Source of the DNA: Mycobacterium sp.
Lineage (GTDB): Bacteria > Actinomycetota > Actinomycetes > Mycobacteriales > Mycobacteriaceae
Direction of reading: 5' to 3'
DNA: 32,896 nucleotides
Assembly: GCA_020438865.1 (NCBI GenBank)
Contig: JAGQTU010000016.1
Location: forward strand, 29,054-61,949
Below the pieces are notes generated by a model, which saw only the letters and a program-made list of their open reading frames with translations, was not told the DNA's origin and searched no databases. Shown one piece after another: positions 6,938-14,924 of the stretch (position 1 is its first letter; each line of letters begins with the position of its first letter). The position numbers and the translations under genes were made by a program.

Positions 6938-8116
6938 ATGACGACGACGGAAATGCCCGACACCTACTACGGCGCGGCACCGTTGCAGGACGGCCGAACC
7001 GCGGCCATGGAGTACCTGCGCCGACCGGGGCCGGTGTACCGGTGCGGCAGCACCTGGTTCATCACGAGCTACGACGGGGTGCGCTTCGCGCAGAAGAACC
7101 CGGACCTGTTCTCCTCGGCGAAGGCGTTCGACGGTGTCGCCAACGCCATCAAGATGATCCCCCTGGCGATCGATCCGCCGAAACACGCCGACTACCGGCG
7201 GGTGCTCGACCCGATGTTCGGGCCCAAACGGATGGCGGCCATGGACGCCGACCTGCGGGCGCAGCTGCGGGGGCACATCGACGCCTTCGCCCCGTCGGGC
7301 CGTTGCGACGTGGTGGCCGATCTGTCCTACAAGTTCCCCACCCAGGCGATCCTGACCTTGTTCGGCCTGCCGCTCGAGCACCTGCCGCAGTTTCTGGAGT
7401 GGACCTACGGGATCATCAAGGACCGCGAGGTCGGCTCCCTGGATGCGGAGACGGCGTCGCCGCGGGTGATCGAGTGCAGCATCGCGCTTTTCGGTTTCCT
7501 GGCCGAGCAACTCGAGATCAAGCGGAGCCATCCGGGTGAGGACATGCTCAGTTCCATCCTCGCGCTCGACGGCGACGAGGCCTGGTCCGACGAGGAGATC
7601 CTCGGCCTGTGCTTCCTGATCGTGCTGGCCGGCCTGGACACCGTGACCGGCGCGATCGGCTACTCGATGCTCAACCTGGCCACCAATCCCGAACTACGGC
7701 AGCGGCTTATCGCCGACCAGAGCTTGATCGCCCCGTTCGTCGAGGAGGTGCTGCGTCTCGACGGCCCGGTGCCCGGCGTGCCCCGGCGCACGACACGGGA
7801 CGTCGAGGTGGAGGGCATCGTCATCCCGGCCGATTCGCCGGTGCTGCTGATGTTGGGCACCGCGAACCGGGAGGTGCCGTCGGCCGCCGACGCGCCGAAC
7901 GAGATGAACCTGAACGCCAAGCCGACCCATCTCGGCTTCGGCGGCGGGATCCACCGCTGCCTCGGCTCGCACCTGGCCCGCCGCGAGCTGCGGCTGACCA
8001 TCGAGGAGTTCCACGCCCGCATCCCGGAGTACCGGCTGGCCGGCGAGGCGCACACCCTCTGGCCCGCAGGCACTTTGGGGCTGGAGGCGCTGCCCCTGCA
8101 GTTCGAGCCCTGCTGA
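6938..8116 (+). CDS. Cytochrome P450
   Basis: Encodes 392 residues, standard for a soluble bacterial P450. The oxygen-binding I-helix reads VLAGLDTVTG, the K-helix ExxR is EVLR within FVEEVLRLDGP, and the heme-binding loop is FGGGIHRCLGSHLARREL with the thiolate Cys at residue 341. These features predict a monooxygenase that takes electrons from a separate ferredoxin and reductase; neither is encoded nearby. The start follows a -10 box by 6 bases; a frame extension of 20 codons upstream would run through that promoter and is rejected. The divergent GntR gene is the likely regulator. The CYP family and substrate are not recognisable by eye. Confidence 0.93.
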   Translation: MTTTEMPDTYYGAAPLQDGRTAAMEYLRRPGPVYRCGSTWFITSYDGVRFAQKNPDLFSSAKAFDGVANAIKMIPLAIDPPKHADYRRVLDPMFGPKRMAAMDADLRAQLRGHIDAFAPSGRCDVVADLSYKFPTQAILTLFGLPLEHLPQFLEWTYGIIKDREVGSLDAETASPRVIECSIALFGFLAEQLEIKRSHPGEDMLSSILALDGDEAWSDEEILGLCFLIVLAGLDTVTGAIGYSMLNLATNPELRQRLIADQSLIAPFVEEVLRLDGPVPGVPRRTTRDVEVEGIVIPADSPVLLMLGTANREVPSAADAPNEMNLNAKPTHLGFGGGIHRCLGSHLARRELRLTIEEFHARIPEYRLAGEAHTLWPAGTLGLEALPLQFEPC

Positions 8117-8123
8117 CGCCGTG

Positions 8124-8147
8124 CGTGCGCGTTCAGCACCGCGCACG
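8124..8147. terminator. Hairpin after the P450 gene
   Basis: CGTGCGCG (8124-8131) and CGCGCACG (8140-8147) form a perfect 8-bp stem with an 8-base loop, starting 8 bases after the P450 stop codon. There is no T-run. A terminator role is inferred from position. Confidence 0.5.
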
Positions 8148-8162
8148 TCGAATCAGTAACTA

Positions 8163-8209
8163 CGCACTGAGCCACTCGCACTTCTTGTGCGTGGTTTCTG
8201 ACTCAGCGT
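8163..8209. repeat. Imperfect palindrome, copy 1 of an inverted dispersed repeat
   Basis: Between the convergent P450 and F420-type oxidoreductase genes there is a hairpin: CTGAG (8167-8171) pairs with CTCAG (8202-8206), and CCACTCGCAC (8172-8181) with GTGCGTGG (8187-8194) apart from one bulge. Positions 8175-8204 match the reverse complement of 19974-20003 at 26 of 30 bases. It may act as a bidirectional terminator; its recurrence suggests a repeat family. Confidence 0.7.
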
Positions 8210-8213
8210 TGAG

Positions 8214-8999
8214 CTAACGGCTGTCCCGCCACCGGATCAGCGTCTCGGCCTGGCTCAGGTCGTAGCGGGGCCCGTCGCATCCGACGGTCATCAGCGTCAC
8301 GCCCAGCTGCGCCAGCGCCTCGGCGTTGGCGGTCAGGCTCTCGGCGTCACTGCCCTGCACCCCGGACGAGCGTTCGACGGTGGCCGGATCGCGGCCGATG
8401 GTCTCGCAGTGACGCTGCAGCGCCTCGGCTTTACCGGGGTAGGTGTTGGCGTCGGTGAAGCTGTGCCACATGTCGCCGTGCTCGGCGACCAGCCGCAGCG
8501 TCTTTCGTTCGCCCTGACCGCCGATGAGGATCGGGATGTCGCGGGTCGGGGCCGGGTTGAGCTTGGCGAACCGGGACTTGATCCGCGGCAGCGCCTGCGC
8601 GAGGTCGTCGAGCCGGCTGCCGACGGTGCCGAATTCGTAGCCGTACTCGTCGTAGTCCTTCTGCTTCCAGCCCGAGCCGATGCCCAGGATCAGCCGTCCG
8701 GCCGAGATGTGGTCCACGGTGCGGGCCATATCGGCCAGCAGTTCCGGATTGCGGTAGGAGTTGCACGTCACCAGCGCGCCGATCTGTACTCGTGAGGTCT
8801 GCTCGGCCCAGGCACCCAGCATCGTCCAGCATTCGTAATGCGCGCCGTCCGGGTCCCCGTACAGCGGGAAGAAGTGGTCCCAGTTGAAGACGACGTCCAC
8901 CCCGATGTCCTCGCAGCGGCGCACCGCGTCCCGGATCTGGTTGTAGTCGGTGGAATGCTGCGGCTGAAGCTGGACTCCGATGCGGATGGGGAAGGGCAT
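8214..8999 (-). CDS. LLM-class F420-dependent oxidoreductase
   Basis: Encodes 261 residues with a bacterial luciferase-like TIM-barrel pattern. Recognisable segments are IRIGVQLQPQHSTDYNQIRDAVRRCEDIGVDVVFNWDHFFPLYG near the start, RVQIGALVTCNSYRNPELLADMARTVDHISAGRLILGIGSGWKQKDYDEYGY in the middle, and PILIGGQGERKTLRLVAEHGDMWH. The last two are typical of mycobacterial F420-dependent LLM proteins, the family of Rv0044c, which I recall at the equivalent place near leuS in M. tuberculosis. These enzymes use reduced coenzyme F420 in redox reactions; the substrate here is unknown. The start is supported by a -10 box (TACGCT, 9006-9011) 6 bases upstream. The gene diverges from the ESX locus and is the last gene with the conserved leuS-side order. 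Confidence 0.9.
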   Translation of the reverse strand: MPFPIRIGVQLQPQHSTDYNQIRDAVRRCEDIGVDVVFNWDHFFPLYGDPDGAHYECWTMLGAWAEQTSRVQIGALVTCNSYRNPELLADMARTVDHISAGRLILGIGSGWKQKDYDEYGYEFGTVGSRLDDLAQALPRIKSRFAKLNPAPTRDIPILIGGQGERKTLRLVAEHGDMWHSFTDANTYPGKAEALQRHCETIGRDPATVERSSGVQGSDAESLTANAEALAQLGVTLMTVGCDGPRYDLSQAETLIRWRDSR

Positions 9000-9005
9000 G
9001 GCTTC

Positions 9006-9011
9006 AGCGTA
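9006..9011 (-). promoter_or_regulatory. -10 box of a leaderless transcript (F420-type oxidoreductase)
   Basis: Minus strand TACGCT is followed by 6 bases and the ATG at 8999. It is the same hexamer and spacing as for the P450 gene at 6926-6931. Confidence 0.55.
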
Positions 9012-9138
9012 GGCGGGCGGAGTCCTGGGCGGCATGCCCTGTGCCCGACTTCGAGCGACTCCTGCGCCCGCCGGATGCCGGTTACCGACGGCGCGAGCGG
9101 GATCGAAATTGGTTTGCTGGACTTGCGAAAAAGGTGAG

Positions 9139-9168
9139 TCGACAACTTGCTGGAGCAACCCCTAGGAT
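9139..9168 (+). promoter_or_regulatory. Sigma-A-like promoter of the ESX locus
   Basis: A -35-like TCGACA (9139-9144, 5 of 6 to TTGACA) and a -10-like TAGGAT (9163-9168) are separated by 18 bases. Transcription would begin about 40 bases before the PE start. The direct repeat TTGCTGGA (9115-9122 and 9147-9154) and the dyad TTGCT-GG-AGCAA (9147-9158) inside the spacer could be a regulator site. This suggests that the operon starts at PE. Confidence 0.5.
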
Positions 9169-9214
9169 CAGGTGATACCGCAGACGGGGCTGCGATGACC
9201 ACTGGGAGGGGCAA

Positions 9215-9514
9215 ATGGTATTGAATGTCAGCGCGGCCGCGGTGGGCACGTCGGCGGCGACGGAGAGCGGAATCAGCGCGGGGATGGCTGCTGCAACCGC
9301 GGCGGCCGCCGAGCCGCTGACCGGCGTGATGCCGATGGGTGCGGACCTCGATTCAATCGAGTTCGCCGCGGCACTCAACGCCGCGGGCGCGGCCTACCTC
9401 GGTAGCGCATCGGAGCACCTGGGGAACCGGGGTATGTTCGCCGGCGCCCAGAACTTGGCGGCGGCGACCTACACCGCGACCGACGTCATCAGCAATACCG
9501 CACTCGGCCTGTAG
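9215..9514 (+). CDS. PE36: PE-family protein of an ESX-2-type locus
   Basis: Encodes 99 residues, a PE domain alone with no C-terminal extension. It is Ala-rich and helical and has the type VII export motif YxxxD as YTATD (Tyr86 to Asp90) after the second helix. The literal Pro-Glu near the N-terminus typical of PE proteins is not present. It is expected to pair with the PPE protein encoded 14 bases downstream and be exported as a heterodimer through the ESX apparatus. The name follows its position at the head of the ESX-2 order, where M. tuberculosis has PE36; orthology is inferred. A strong ribosome binding site (GGGAGGGG) precedes the ATG. Confidence 0.82.
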   Translation: MVLNVSAAAVGTSAATESGISAGMAAATAAAAEPLTGVMPMGADLDSIEFAAALNAAGAAYLGSASEHLGNRGMFAGAQNLAAATYTATDVISNTALGL

Positions 9515-9528
9515 GGCGGGTGTCCGCT

Positions 9529-10755
9529 ATGCCGGATCCCGCATGGCCGTCGTGCACACCTGAGACCAACTATCTGCGGCTGGTCGGGCCGGGTGCCGCC
9601 GGTACCGCCACCACGATTGCCAATGGTGTCGCCTGGCAGGCGCTGATGGGAAGCCATGAGCTGGCCTTTTCACTGTCCACCCTCAACACCGCGGTCACGA
9701 CCCTGAGCTTCGAGGGCGTCGGGGGCCTGGGTTCGGCGACCGCAGTGACCGCGCTCAACTCGGCGCTGCAACTGCTGGCCGGCTGGGTTCAGGAGAAGCC
9801 GCCCATCGCTGCGAGCGCCGTGTCCGCGTACGAGACCGCGGTGTCAGCGATGATCCCGGCCGAGGTATCGATCGCGAACCGAACCGAACAGGCCTCCGAC
9901 GTGGCGATCAACCCAGCGGTGCTGGGGGCGCTGACGCCGGCCATAGTTGCGCTGGACACCGAGTATTTCGGTGAGCATTGGCCGCACAATGCCGCCGCTG
10001 GCGCGTCCTACGGCGCGGCGCTGGCCGCGCTGGTTGCCGCACTCGCCGTTCCACCCCCGCTGTCTCCGGACGGTGCGTCACCGGCCGCCGCGTCGAGCGC
10101 CGCCGCGGCCATTGCGCAGACCGCCGGCAGCACCGCGGCGGGCAAGGCAATGAAGGCGTCCGGCCAGGCCACAAACATGGCGGGCCGGAACGCCACCGCG
10201 CCAACCGGCGAGGCAGCTCAGGTCGGATCGATGATGACGCAACCCATGGACGCGGCCATGGGTGCGACGCAGCCGGCGATGGGCATGTTCCAGACCCCGA
10301 TGCAGGCGTTTCAAGGGCTGTCCGGTCTTCCCCAGTCGATGATGGGCTCCTTCGGTGGGATGTTCGGCGGAATGAAGGCCGGGGAGGTTGCGGTCCCGCC
10401 GGCCGATCTCGTCAAGGCGAACGCGTCCGGCTCAAGCGCGTTCGGCGGCGCCTCCGGGGGCGGCGGCGGTGCGGCCGGCGGCGGCTTTCCGGGCGCCGGT
10501 CTGACGAGCTACACCCGTCCCACGAGTGGCTTCGCACCAGAAACCGCGGGCCGTCCCGCCGCGTTCAGGCCCGGATCTCTCAGCGGGGCCGAACTGCAGG
10601 GCCCGACCAGCACGCAAGGCGGTGCCGCAGTGCCGGTCGCACCGGCCGGCGCAGGCATGCTCGGGCACGGCAAGGACGAGAGCAGCAAACGCGAAGTAGC
10701 CCATGCCCGCATCGCTCTGAGCGAAGAGTTCCGGTCGGGGGGCCGACTCAGCTAA
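9529..10755 (+). CDS. PPE69: PPE-family protein of an ESX-2-type locus
   Basis: Encodes 408 residues. The first 170 or so form a PPE domain: TPETNYLRLVGPG near the start, then a helical bundle with IANRTEQASDVAINPAVLGALTPAIVALDTEYFGEHW, matching the conserved NR...N...LG...PAI...EYxxxW pattern. The remainder is Ala/Gly/Met-rich with repeated QPMDAAMGATQPAMG and MGSFGGMFGGM segments and a Gly-rich stretch. The start MPDPAW agrees with what I remember of PPE69 of M. tuberculosis; a GTG nine bases upstream (9520) is the alternative. It should pair with the PE protein and be bound by EspG before export. The Pro-Pro-Glu motif itself is reduced to TPE. Confidence 0.85.
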   Translation: MPDPAWPSCTPETNYLRLVGPGAAGTATTIANGVAWQALMGSHELAFSLSTLNTAVTTLSFEGVGGLGSATAVTALNSALQLLAGWVQEKPPIAASAVSAYETAVSAMIPAEVSIANRTEQASDVAINPAVLGALTPAIVALDTEYFGEHWPHNAAAGASYGAALAALVAALAVPPPLSPDGASPAAASSAAAAIAQTAGSTAAGKAMKASGQATNMAGRNATAPTGEAAQVGSMMTQPMDAAMGATQPAMGMFQTPMQAFQGLSGLPQSMMGSFGGMFGGMKAGEVAVPPADLVKANASGSSAFGGASGGGGGAAGGGFPGAGLTSYTRPTSGFAPETAGRPAAFRPGSLSGAELQGPTSTQGGAAVPVAPAGAGMLGHGKDESSKREVAHARIALSEEFRSGGRLS

Positions 10756-10892
10756 TGATCTCTCCAAGAGGGGGTGTGCCCGGCGAGGTTTGCCGGAGGT
10801 GAAGTGACAGCTGCCGGGCAGCCGTCGATACTCGGTTCGCATATCTCCCCGACGTGGGGATTTGAACAACAACAACGAGAAGGGGAGGACAT

Positions 10893-11198
10893 ATGACGCT
10901 CGTCGTTACGCCGGAGGTGCTGCGCACCACGCAGCAGGCCATCGAATCGGCGCTCGAGCACGCCACCGCCATCGCCAACGGCTACCTGAGCAGCCATGAA
11001 GGCCTCGGCTCGGCGGTATGGGGCGGCCAGGCTCAGCTAGCGTCCGTCAACACCGCGGCGCAGATCAACCACGACTTACAGCAGACCATTGCGGGCGGCA
11101 CCCGCCTGGCGCACGGCCTCAGCCAGGCGGCGTCCACGATGGAGCAGCACGAAGCGGACTCCGCGCACAGCCTGACCAGCTTCGCCGCGAACGCCTGA
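10893..11198 (+). CDS. esxD: WXG100-family protein EsxD
   Basis: Encodes 101 residues, the usual size for WXG100 proteins. Two helices flank the turn motif WGG (Trp43-Gly45). The C-terminal helix holds HEADSAHSL. The protein should form a heterodimer with the next gene product and be secreted or act in the ESX apparatus. Its position after PPE and before esxC is that of EsxD in ESX-2. A strong ribosome binding site (AGGGGAGGA) lies a few bases before the ATG. The 137 bases before the gene hold a short hairpin (TCCCC/GGGGA, 10846-10860) and could carry a second promoter, but no convincing one was seen. Confidence 0.85.
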   Translation: MTLVVTPEVLRTTQQAIESALEHATAIANGYLSSHEGLGSAVWGGQAQLASVNTAAQINHDLQQTIAGGTRLAHGLSQAASTMEQHEADSAHSLTSFAANA

Positions 11199-11226
11199 CC
11201 CACAACGACTTCGAAAGGACATTCGT

Positions 11227-11514
11227 ATGTCAGACCACATCACCTACAACCATGGCGGGGTCGCCGACTTCGCCTCCGACGTCGGCGCGCGTTCGGCGCA
11301 GCTGATGGAGATCCACGACGACATCCTGCAGCGCACCAACGCGATCGCGGACTTCTTCCAAGGCACCGCGGCGGCGTCATTCCACGAGGCACAGGTGCAG
11401 ATGTTGCAGGGCCTGCGGGGACTCATCGAGACGATGAACCAGCACGGGCGGACCATCAGCAGCGTCAACGACAGCGCGCACCAGACCGACGTGATGATGG
11501 GAAATCTCTTCTAG
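11227..11514 (+). CDS. esxC: WXG100-family protein EsxC
   Basis: Encodes 95 residues, the same length that I recall for EsxC of M. tuberculosis, and begins MSDHITYNHGGVADFASDVG, very like that protein. The turn motif is FQG (Phe44-Gly46) where most family members have WxG; I recall a Phe there in EsxC as well, so this is a subfamily trait and not damage. It is the likely partner of EsxD, 28 bases upstream, with a ribosome binding site GAAAGGA in the gap. The close match to EsxC is one of the best reasons to assign the whole locus to ESX-2. Confidence 0.9.
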   Translation: MSDHITYNHGGVADFASDVGARSAQLMEIHDDILQRTNAIADFFQGTAAASFHEAQVQMLQGLRGLIETMNQHGRTISSVNDSAHQTDVMMGNLF

Positions 11515-11577
11515 CGACGAGGCGTCAGCCGTGGGGGCGTACGACGGTGCGCCCCTGCCGCGCGTACCGGGAAAGCA

Positions 11578-12411
11578 ATGTTGACGACGACGGTTGACGG
11601 ACTGTGGGTGCTCCAGGTGCTGTCCGGCATCGAGGTAGTGGCTCCCGAACTGGGGCTGCGGCCGCACTTGCCGAGCATCGAGACCGCGGAACTCGCACTG
11701 GTCCATCCGGTTTCGGGCGAACTGCGCGATGCCGGCGCGATCACCGCCGGCGACACCGCAGACGAGATCGTCCTCGAGTGGCTCACCGTGCTCTCGCGGC
11801 GAGACATGGCGCTGCTGGTGTATCTTCAGTCACCCGAGCAGTCCATCGCGCCGGCAAGAGTTCTGTTGGCGCGTTTCGCGCATTGGTGGGTGGCTCTGGA
11901 GCGAAACGGCGAGCTGGTCCGGGTCAGCGGTATCGGGACGGCGACCACCGAAGGCGCGGCCAGCATGCTGATCAACTCCCAGGTCCAACGGCTCTGTGGG
12001 CCGCTCAGGCCGGCGGCGCTGCGGCCGACGACCATCGATGTCGCCGAACTGATTGCGGGCGTGAAAGACTCGTCCGGCCTGCGGACGTACCTGCTCGACC
12101 GCGGGTTCGACACCGAGCGGATCAACGCGCTGACCGCCGCTGCCGATGGAAACCGGTCAGCCCAGGCCTCAGTGGTTGCGATCCAGTCCGGCGTGACGGG
12201 ATCGCCGAACCGGTCGCACATCGAATCCGGAGCCGTCACGATCATCGACACCCCGGTAGGACGACTGGTGACTGAACGCGTCGCCCGCGCAGGTAAGTCC
12301 TGGATGATCGTCAGCCCGGGCTCACCGGGCAACATCAGCTCGGCCGTGCGAAACATGCTGCGCCGCCTGCCCGCCGAGCATGACTGGTACTCCCACAGAA
12401 AGGTGGTCTAA
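11578..12411 (+). CDS. espG2: EspG-type PE/PPE chaperone
   Basis: Encodes 277 residues, within the EspG range. It starts TTTVDGLWVLQVLSGIEVVAPELGLRPHLPS, where the V-x-G-L-W-V-L and PELGLRP pattern is typical of the EspG N-terminus. EspG is a cytoplasmic chaperone that binds the hh motif of the PPE partner and keeps the PE-PPE dimer soluble until it reaches the ESX membrane complex. Its clients are probably the PE and PPE encoded at the head of this locus. It lies 63 bases after esxC and directly abuts the next gene (TAA then GTG, no gap). No membrane segment is visible. Confidence 0.87.
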   Translation: MLTTTVDGLWVLQVLSGIEVVAPELGLRPHLPSIETAELALVHPVSGELRDAGAITAGDTADEIVLEWLTVLSRRDMALLVYLQSPEQSIAPARVLLARFAHWWVALERNGELVRVSGIGTATTEGAASMLINSQVQRLCGPLRPAALRPTTIDVAELIAGVKDSSGLRTYLLDRGFDTERINALTAAADGNRSAQASVVAIQSGVTGSPNRSHIESGAVTIIDTPVGRLVTERVARAGKSWMIVSPGSPGNISSAVRNMLRRLPAEHDWYSHRKVV

Positions 12412-13443
12412 GTGACCAGTCCCTGGAGCGATCCGGCGCACTCCATCGACACACAGGAATCCCCGCACGGCGGCAACTTCAGTCCTGGCTACCGGCACCA
12501 GCAGGGCTCGGTATCGGGCACGCTGCGAATCTCCGACATGGTGGCACCGCGAAAGACTCCGCCGGGCTCCGGCTGGCGCAGGTTCGTCTACAACACCTCG
12601 TTCAAGACGATCAATCTTGGTGAGTCGCCTGCCGAGCGGCACTACCGGGAACTACGCGAACGGATACGAAGGCATATCCGCAAGCAGTACGTGATCGGGT
12701 TTGTATCGGGAAAGGGCGGCGTCGGAAAGACCACGATGACCGCCGGTGTGGGCGCGGTGTTCCGGGAGTGCCGCCCCGAGAACGTCGTGGCCGTCGATGC
12801 CGCCCCCGGGTTCGGCACTCTGGCCGGCCGAATCGACGAGTCACCGCCCGGCGACTACGCGGCTGTGTTGAATGACAATGACGTTCAAGGCTATGCCGAC
12901 ATCCGGGAGCACCTCGGCCAGAACGCGATCGGGTTGGATGTTCTTTCCGGTAATCGCGTCTCGGATCAGCCGAGGCCGTTAGCGCCCACGATGTTCACCG
13001 GTGTCCTGGCGCGGCTGCGAAGGACACACAACGTGATCGTCGTCGACACCGCCGACGACATGGAGCATCCGGTCATGAAGGCAGTTTTCGACGCCTGTGA
13101 CACGCTCGTCTTCGTGTCGGGCCTGACAGCCGATACGTCGCTGCCGGTGACTCGCGGGATCGATCTGCTCCGCTCGATGGGTTACCACGACCTGGTGTCC
13201 CGGAGCATGGTGATCCTCAACAACAGCCGGAACAGCGACGACTCCGATGCCCGCGCGTATCTGACCGAGCGTTTCAGTCGGTCCGGCGCCACCGTGGAGT
13301 TCATGCCTTACGATCCGCATCTGGCCAAGGGCGGCATCATCGACGTCCAGCACGAAATGAACAAGAACACCCGACTTCGGCTCTTCGAGATCACGGCGGC
13401 CCTTGCGGACAAGTACACCCCGGACGCCGACAGGCCGCGCTGA
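12412..13443 (+). CDS. MinD/ParA-like ATPase of the ESX-2 locus (Rv3888c-like)
   Basis: Encodes 343 residues. After an N-terminal extension of about 90 residues, a deviant Walker A motif GKGGVGKTT sits at about residues 100-108, followed by VVAVDAAPGFGTLAGR and VIVVDTADD (switch regions). This is the MinD/ParA/SRP-like P-loop class, related to EspI of ESX-1. In M. tuberculosis ESX-2 the gene between espG2 and eccD2 is Rv3888c, which I recall as this type. A role in assembly, localisation or regulation of secretion is plausible but unproven. The GTG start directly follows the espG stop, and the end overlaps eccD by one base (TGATG), so the genes are translationally linked. Confidence 0.85.
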   Translation: MTSPWSDPAHSIDTQESPHGGNFSPGYRHQQGSVSGTLRISDMVAPRKTPPGSGWRRFVYNTSFKTINLGESPAERHYRELRERIRRHIRKQYVIGFVSGKGGVGKTTMTAGVGAVFRECRPENVVAVDAAPGFGTLAGRIDESPPGDYAAVLNDNDVQGYADIREHLGQNAIGLDVLSGNRVSDQPRPLAPTMFTGVLARLRRTHNVIVVDTADDMEHPVMKAVFDACDTLVFVSGLTADTSLPVTRGIDLLRSMGYHDLVSRSMVILNNSRNSDDSDARAYLTERFSRSGATVEFMPYDPHLAKGGIIDVQHEMNKNTRLRLFEITAALADKYTPDADRPR

Positions 13444-14924
13444 TGGCGAAGGTGGCCTTCCCCGCTCGCTGCGCAGTCGCGGTCGTATGCGGAGGACACC
13501 TGGTATCGCAGGTCTATCCGGCTTCGGTACCGGTCGAGGTCTTCATCGACAATGTCGTCGAACTTCTGAACGAAGAGTTGAAACGCCGAGGTGTGGCCGG
13601 CCTCGATCCGGCAAGGGCTTACGAGTTGAACCGAGCCAACGGCACTCGCCTCGACGTCACCAAGACACTGGATGAACTTGGAGTGGAGGATGGCGCCACC
13701 CTGGTGCTGATTCCTGCGCAGGAAGGAGAATCCTTTGAGCCGCAATACGAGTCGCTGTCCACCGGACTTGCCCGAGTCGGTAGTCGACTTTTCGCGCCGG
13801 TGACGGCCGAGTTCGCCGCGACCACCGCGCTGGCGATCCTTGCGATGACGGTGACTGCGGTCGTCGGGCTGGCAGTACTTACGCGCGTCCATACGGAAGG
13901 GTCGACCCCTGGCCTCGTCACCGGATTGCTAGGGATGCAACTGGCAGCCGGAGCCGGTTGCGTCTGGCGGTGGTGGCCCGGTCGGCGTGACTTGCTGAGC
14001 GGATTGGGTTGGCTGACGGTGCCATTGCTGTCGGTCAGCACCGCGGCGGTGGCCCCTGGGGGAATTGGCGCACCGCATCTGTTCATCGCCGCACTCACGG
14101 CAGCGGTGCTGACGTGTGGCATCGCCTCGATCACGCAACGGCATGTGACCGGGGCGGCCACGGTGGTGACACTCTGCGCGGTCGCGGGGATAGTCACGGC
14201 GGCGCGGATGTGGCGCCCCGTTCCAGCGCAGTGGTTGGGTATGTGCACACTCGTCGGTCTGCTCTTGCTGCTCGGCATGGCCCCGACGATCACACTGTGG
14301 GTGGCCCGAATCCGGCCGCCGCACTTCGGCTCGATCACCGGCCGGGACCTATTCCGGCGCAGCGACGGCTCGCCCGTCGACACCGTCTCTCCGGTTGACG
14401 ATGACGGTGACGACGAGCCGAACAGGGACACCACCCCGCGCGGCGCCACGATCACCGCTGCGGCCAGGAGAGCCAACGGAGTCCTCACCGGGATCTGCGT
14501 CGCCGCGGCGCTCACGCTCCCCGCCGCGGTGTGGGCCATATTGATGCCGGGCAGCCCGCACTCCAGCGCCGCCGCGGTCCTGGCGGGACTTTTCGCGTTC
14601 ATCTTCATCAGCCGCGGCCGGGCGTTCGCGGATCGCAGGCAGGCGGCCGCCCTCGTGCTGGGGGCGGCCGCTGCGGTGTGTGTCGGGGTGGTTCGCTACG
14701 TCGTTTCCACAGAGCCGTATTCAGGGATGGCGTTGCTCTGGGGCGCAGTCGTTCTGGTCGCTTTCGCGGGACTCGGGTTGGCAGCAGCACTGCTGGTGCC
14801 GGTCACCCGGTTCACGCCGCTGATCCGGATGGTCGCCGAGTGGCTGGAACTGGTCGCGATTGTCGCCGCCTTGCCGCTCGCTGCCGGGATCGGTGGACTG
14901 TTCACCTGGGTTCGAATGCGATGA
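13443..14924 (+). CDS. eccD2: ESX membrane component EccD
   Basis: Encodes 493 residues. The first 95 or so form the cytosolic ubiquitin-like domain (PVEVFIDNVVELLNEELKRRG, LDELGVEDGATLVLIP). The rest is a chain of hydrophobic segments, roughly ten or eleven, with a charged cytoplasmic loop near residues 290-340 (RDLFRRSDGSPVDTVSPVDDDGDDEPNRD). EccD is the main membrane subunit of the ESX inner-membrane complex and dimerises around EccB, EccC and EccE. It is the expected neighbour of the MinD-like ATPase and mycP in ESX-2. Both ends overlap the neighbouring genes by stop/start codons. Confidence 0.9.
   Translation: MAKVAFPARCAVAVVCGGHLVSQVYPASVPVEVFIDNVVELLNEELKRRGVAGLDPARAYELNRANGTRLDVTKTLDELGVEDGATLVLIPAQEGESFEPQYESLSTGLARVGSRLFAPVTAEFAATTALAILAMTVTAVVGLAVLTRVHTEGSTPGLVTGLLGMQLAAGAGCVWRWWPGRRDLLSGLGWLTVPLLSVSTAAVAPGGIGAPHLFIAALTAAVLTCGIASITQRHVTGAATVVTLCAVAGIVTAARMWRPVPAQWLGMCTLVGLLLLLGMAPTITLWVARIRPPHFGSITGRDLFRRSDGSPVDTVSPVDDDGDDEPNRDTTPRGATITAAARRANGVLTGICVAAALTLPAAVWAILMPGSPHSSAAAVLAGLFAFIFISRGRAFADRRQAAALVLGAAAAVCVGVVRYVVSTEPYSGMALLWGAVVLVAFAGLGLAAALLVPVTRFTPLIRMVAEWLELVAIVAALPLAAGIGGLFTWVRMR

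Noticed and set aside
9000-9214. Possible 3' remnant of eccC before PE
   Set aside because: I read the plus-strand frames and saw no EccC-like end; the interval is better explained as two promoters for the divergent genes.
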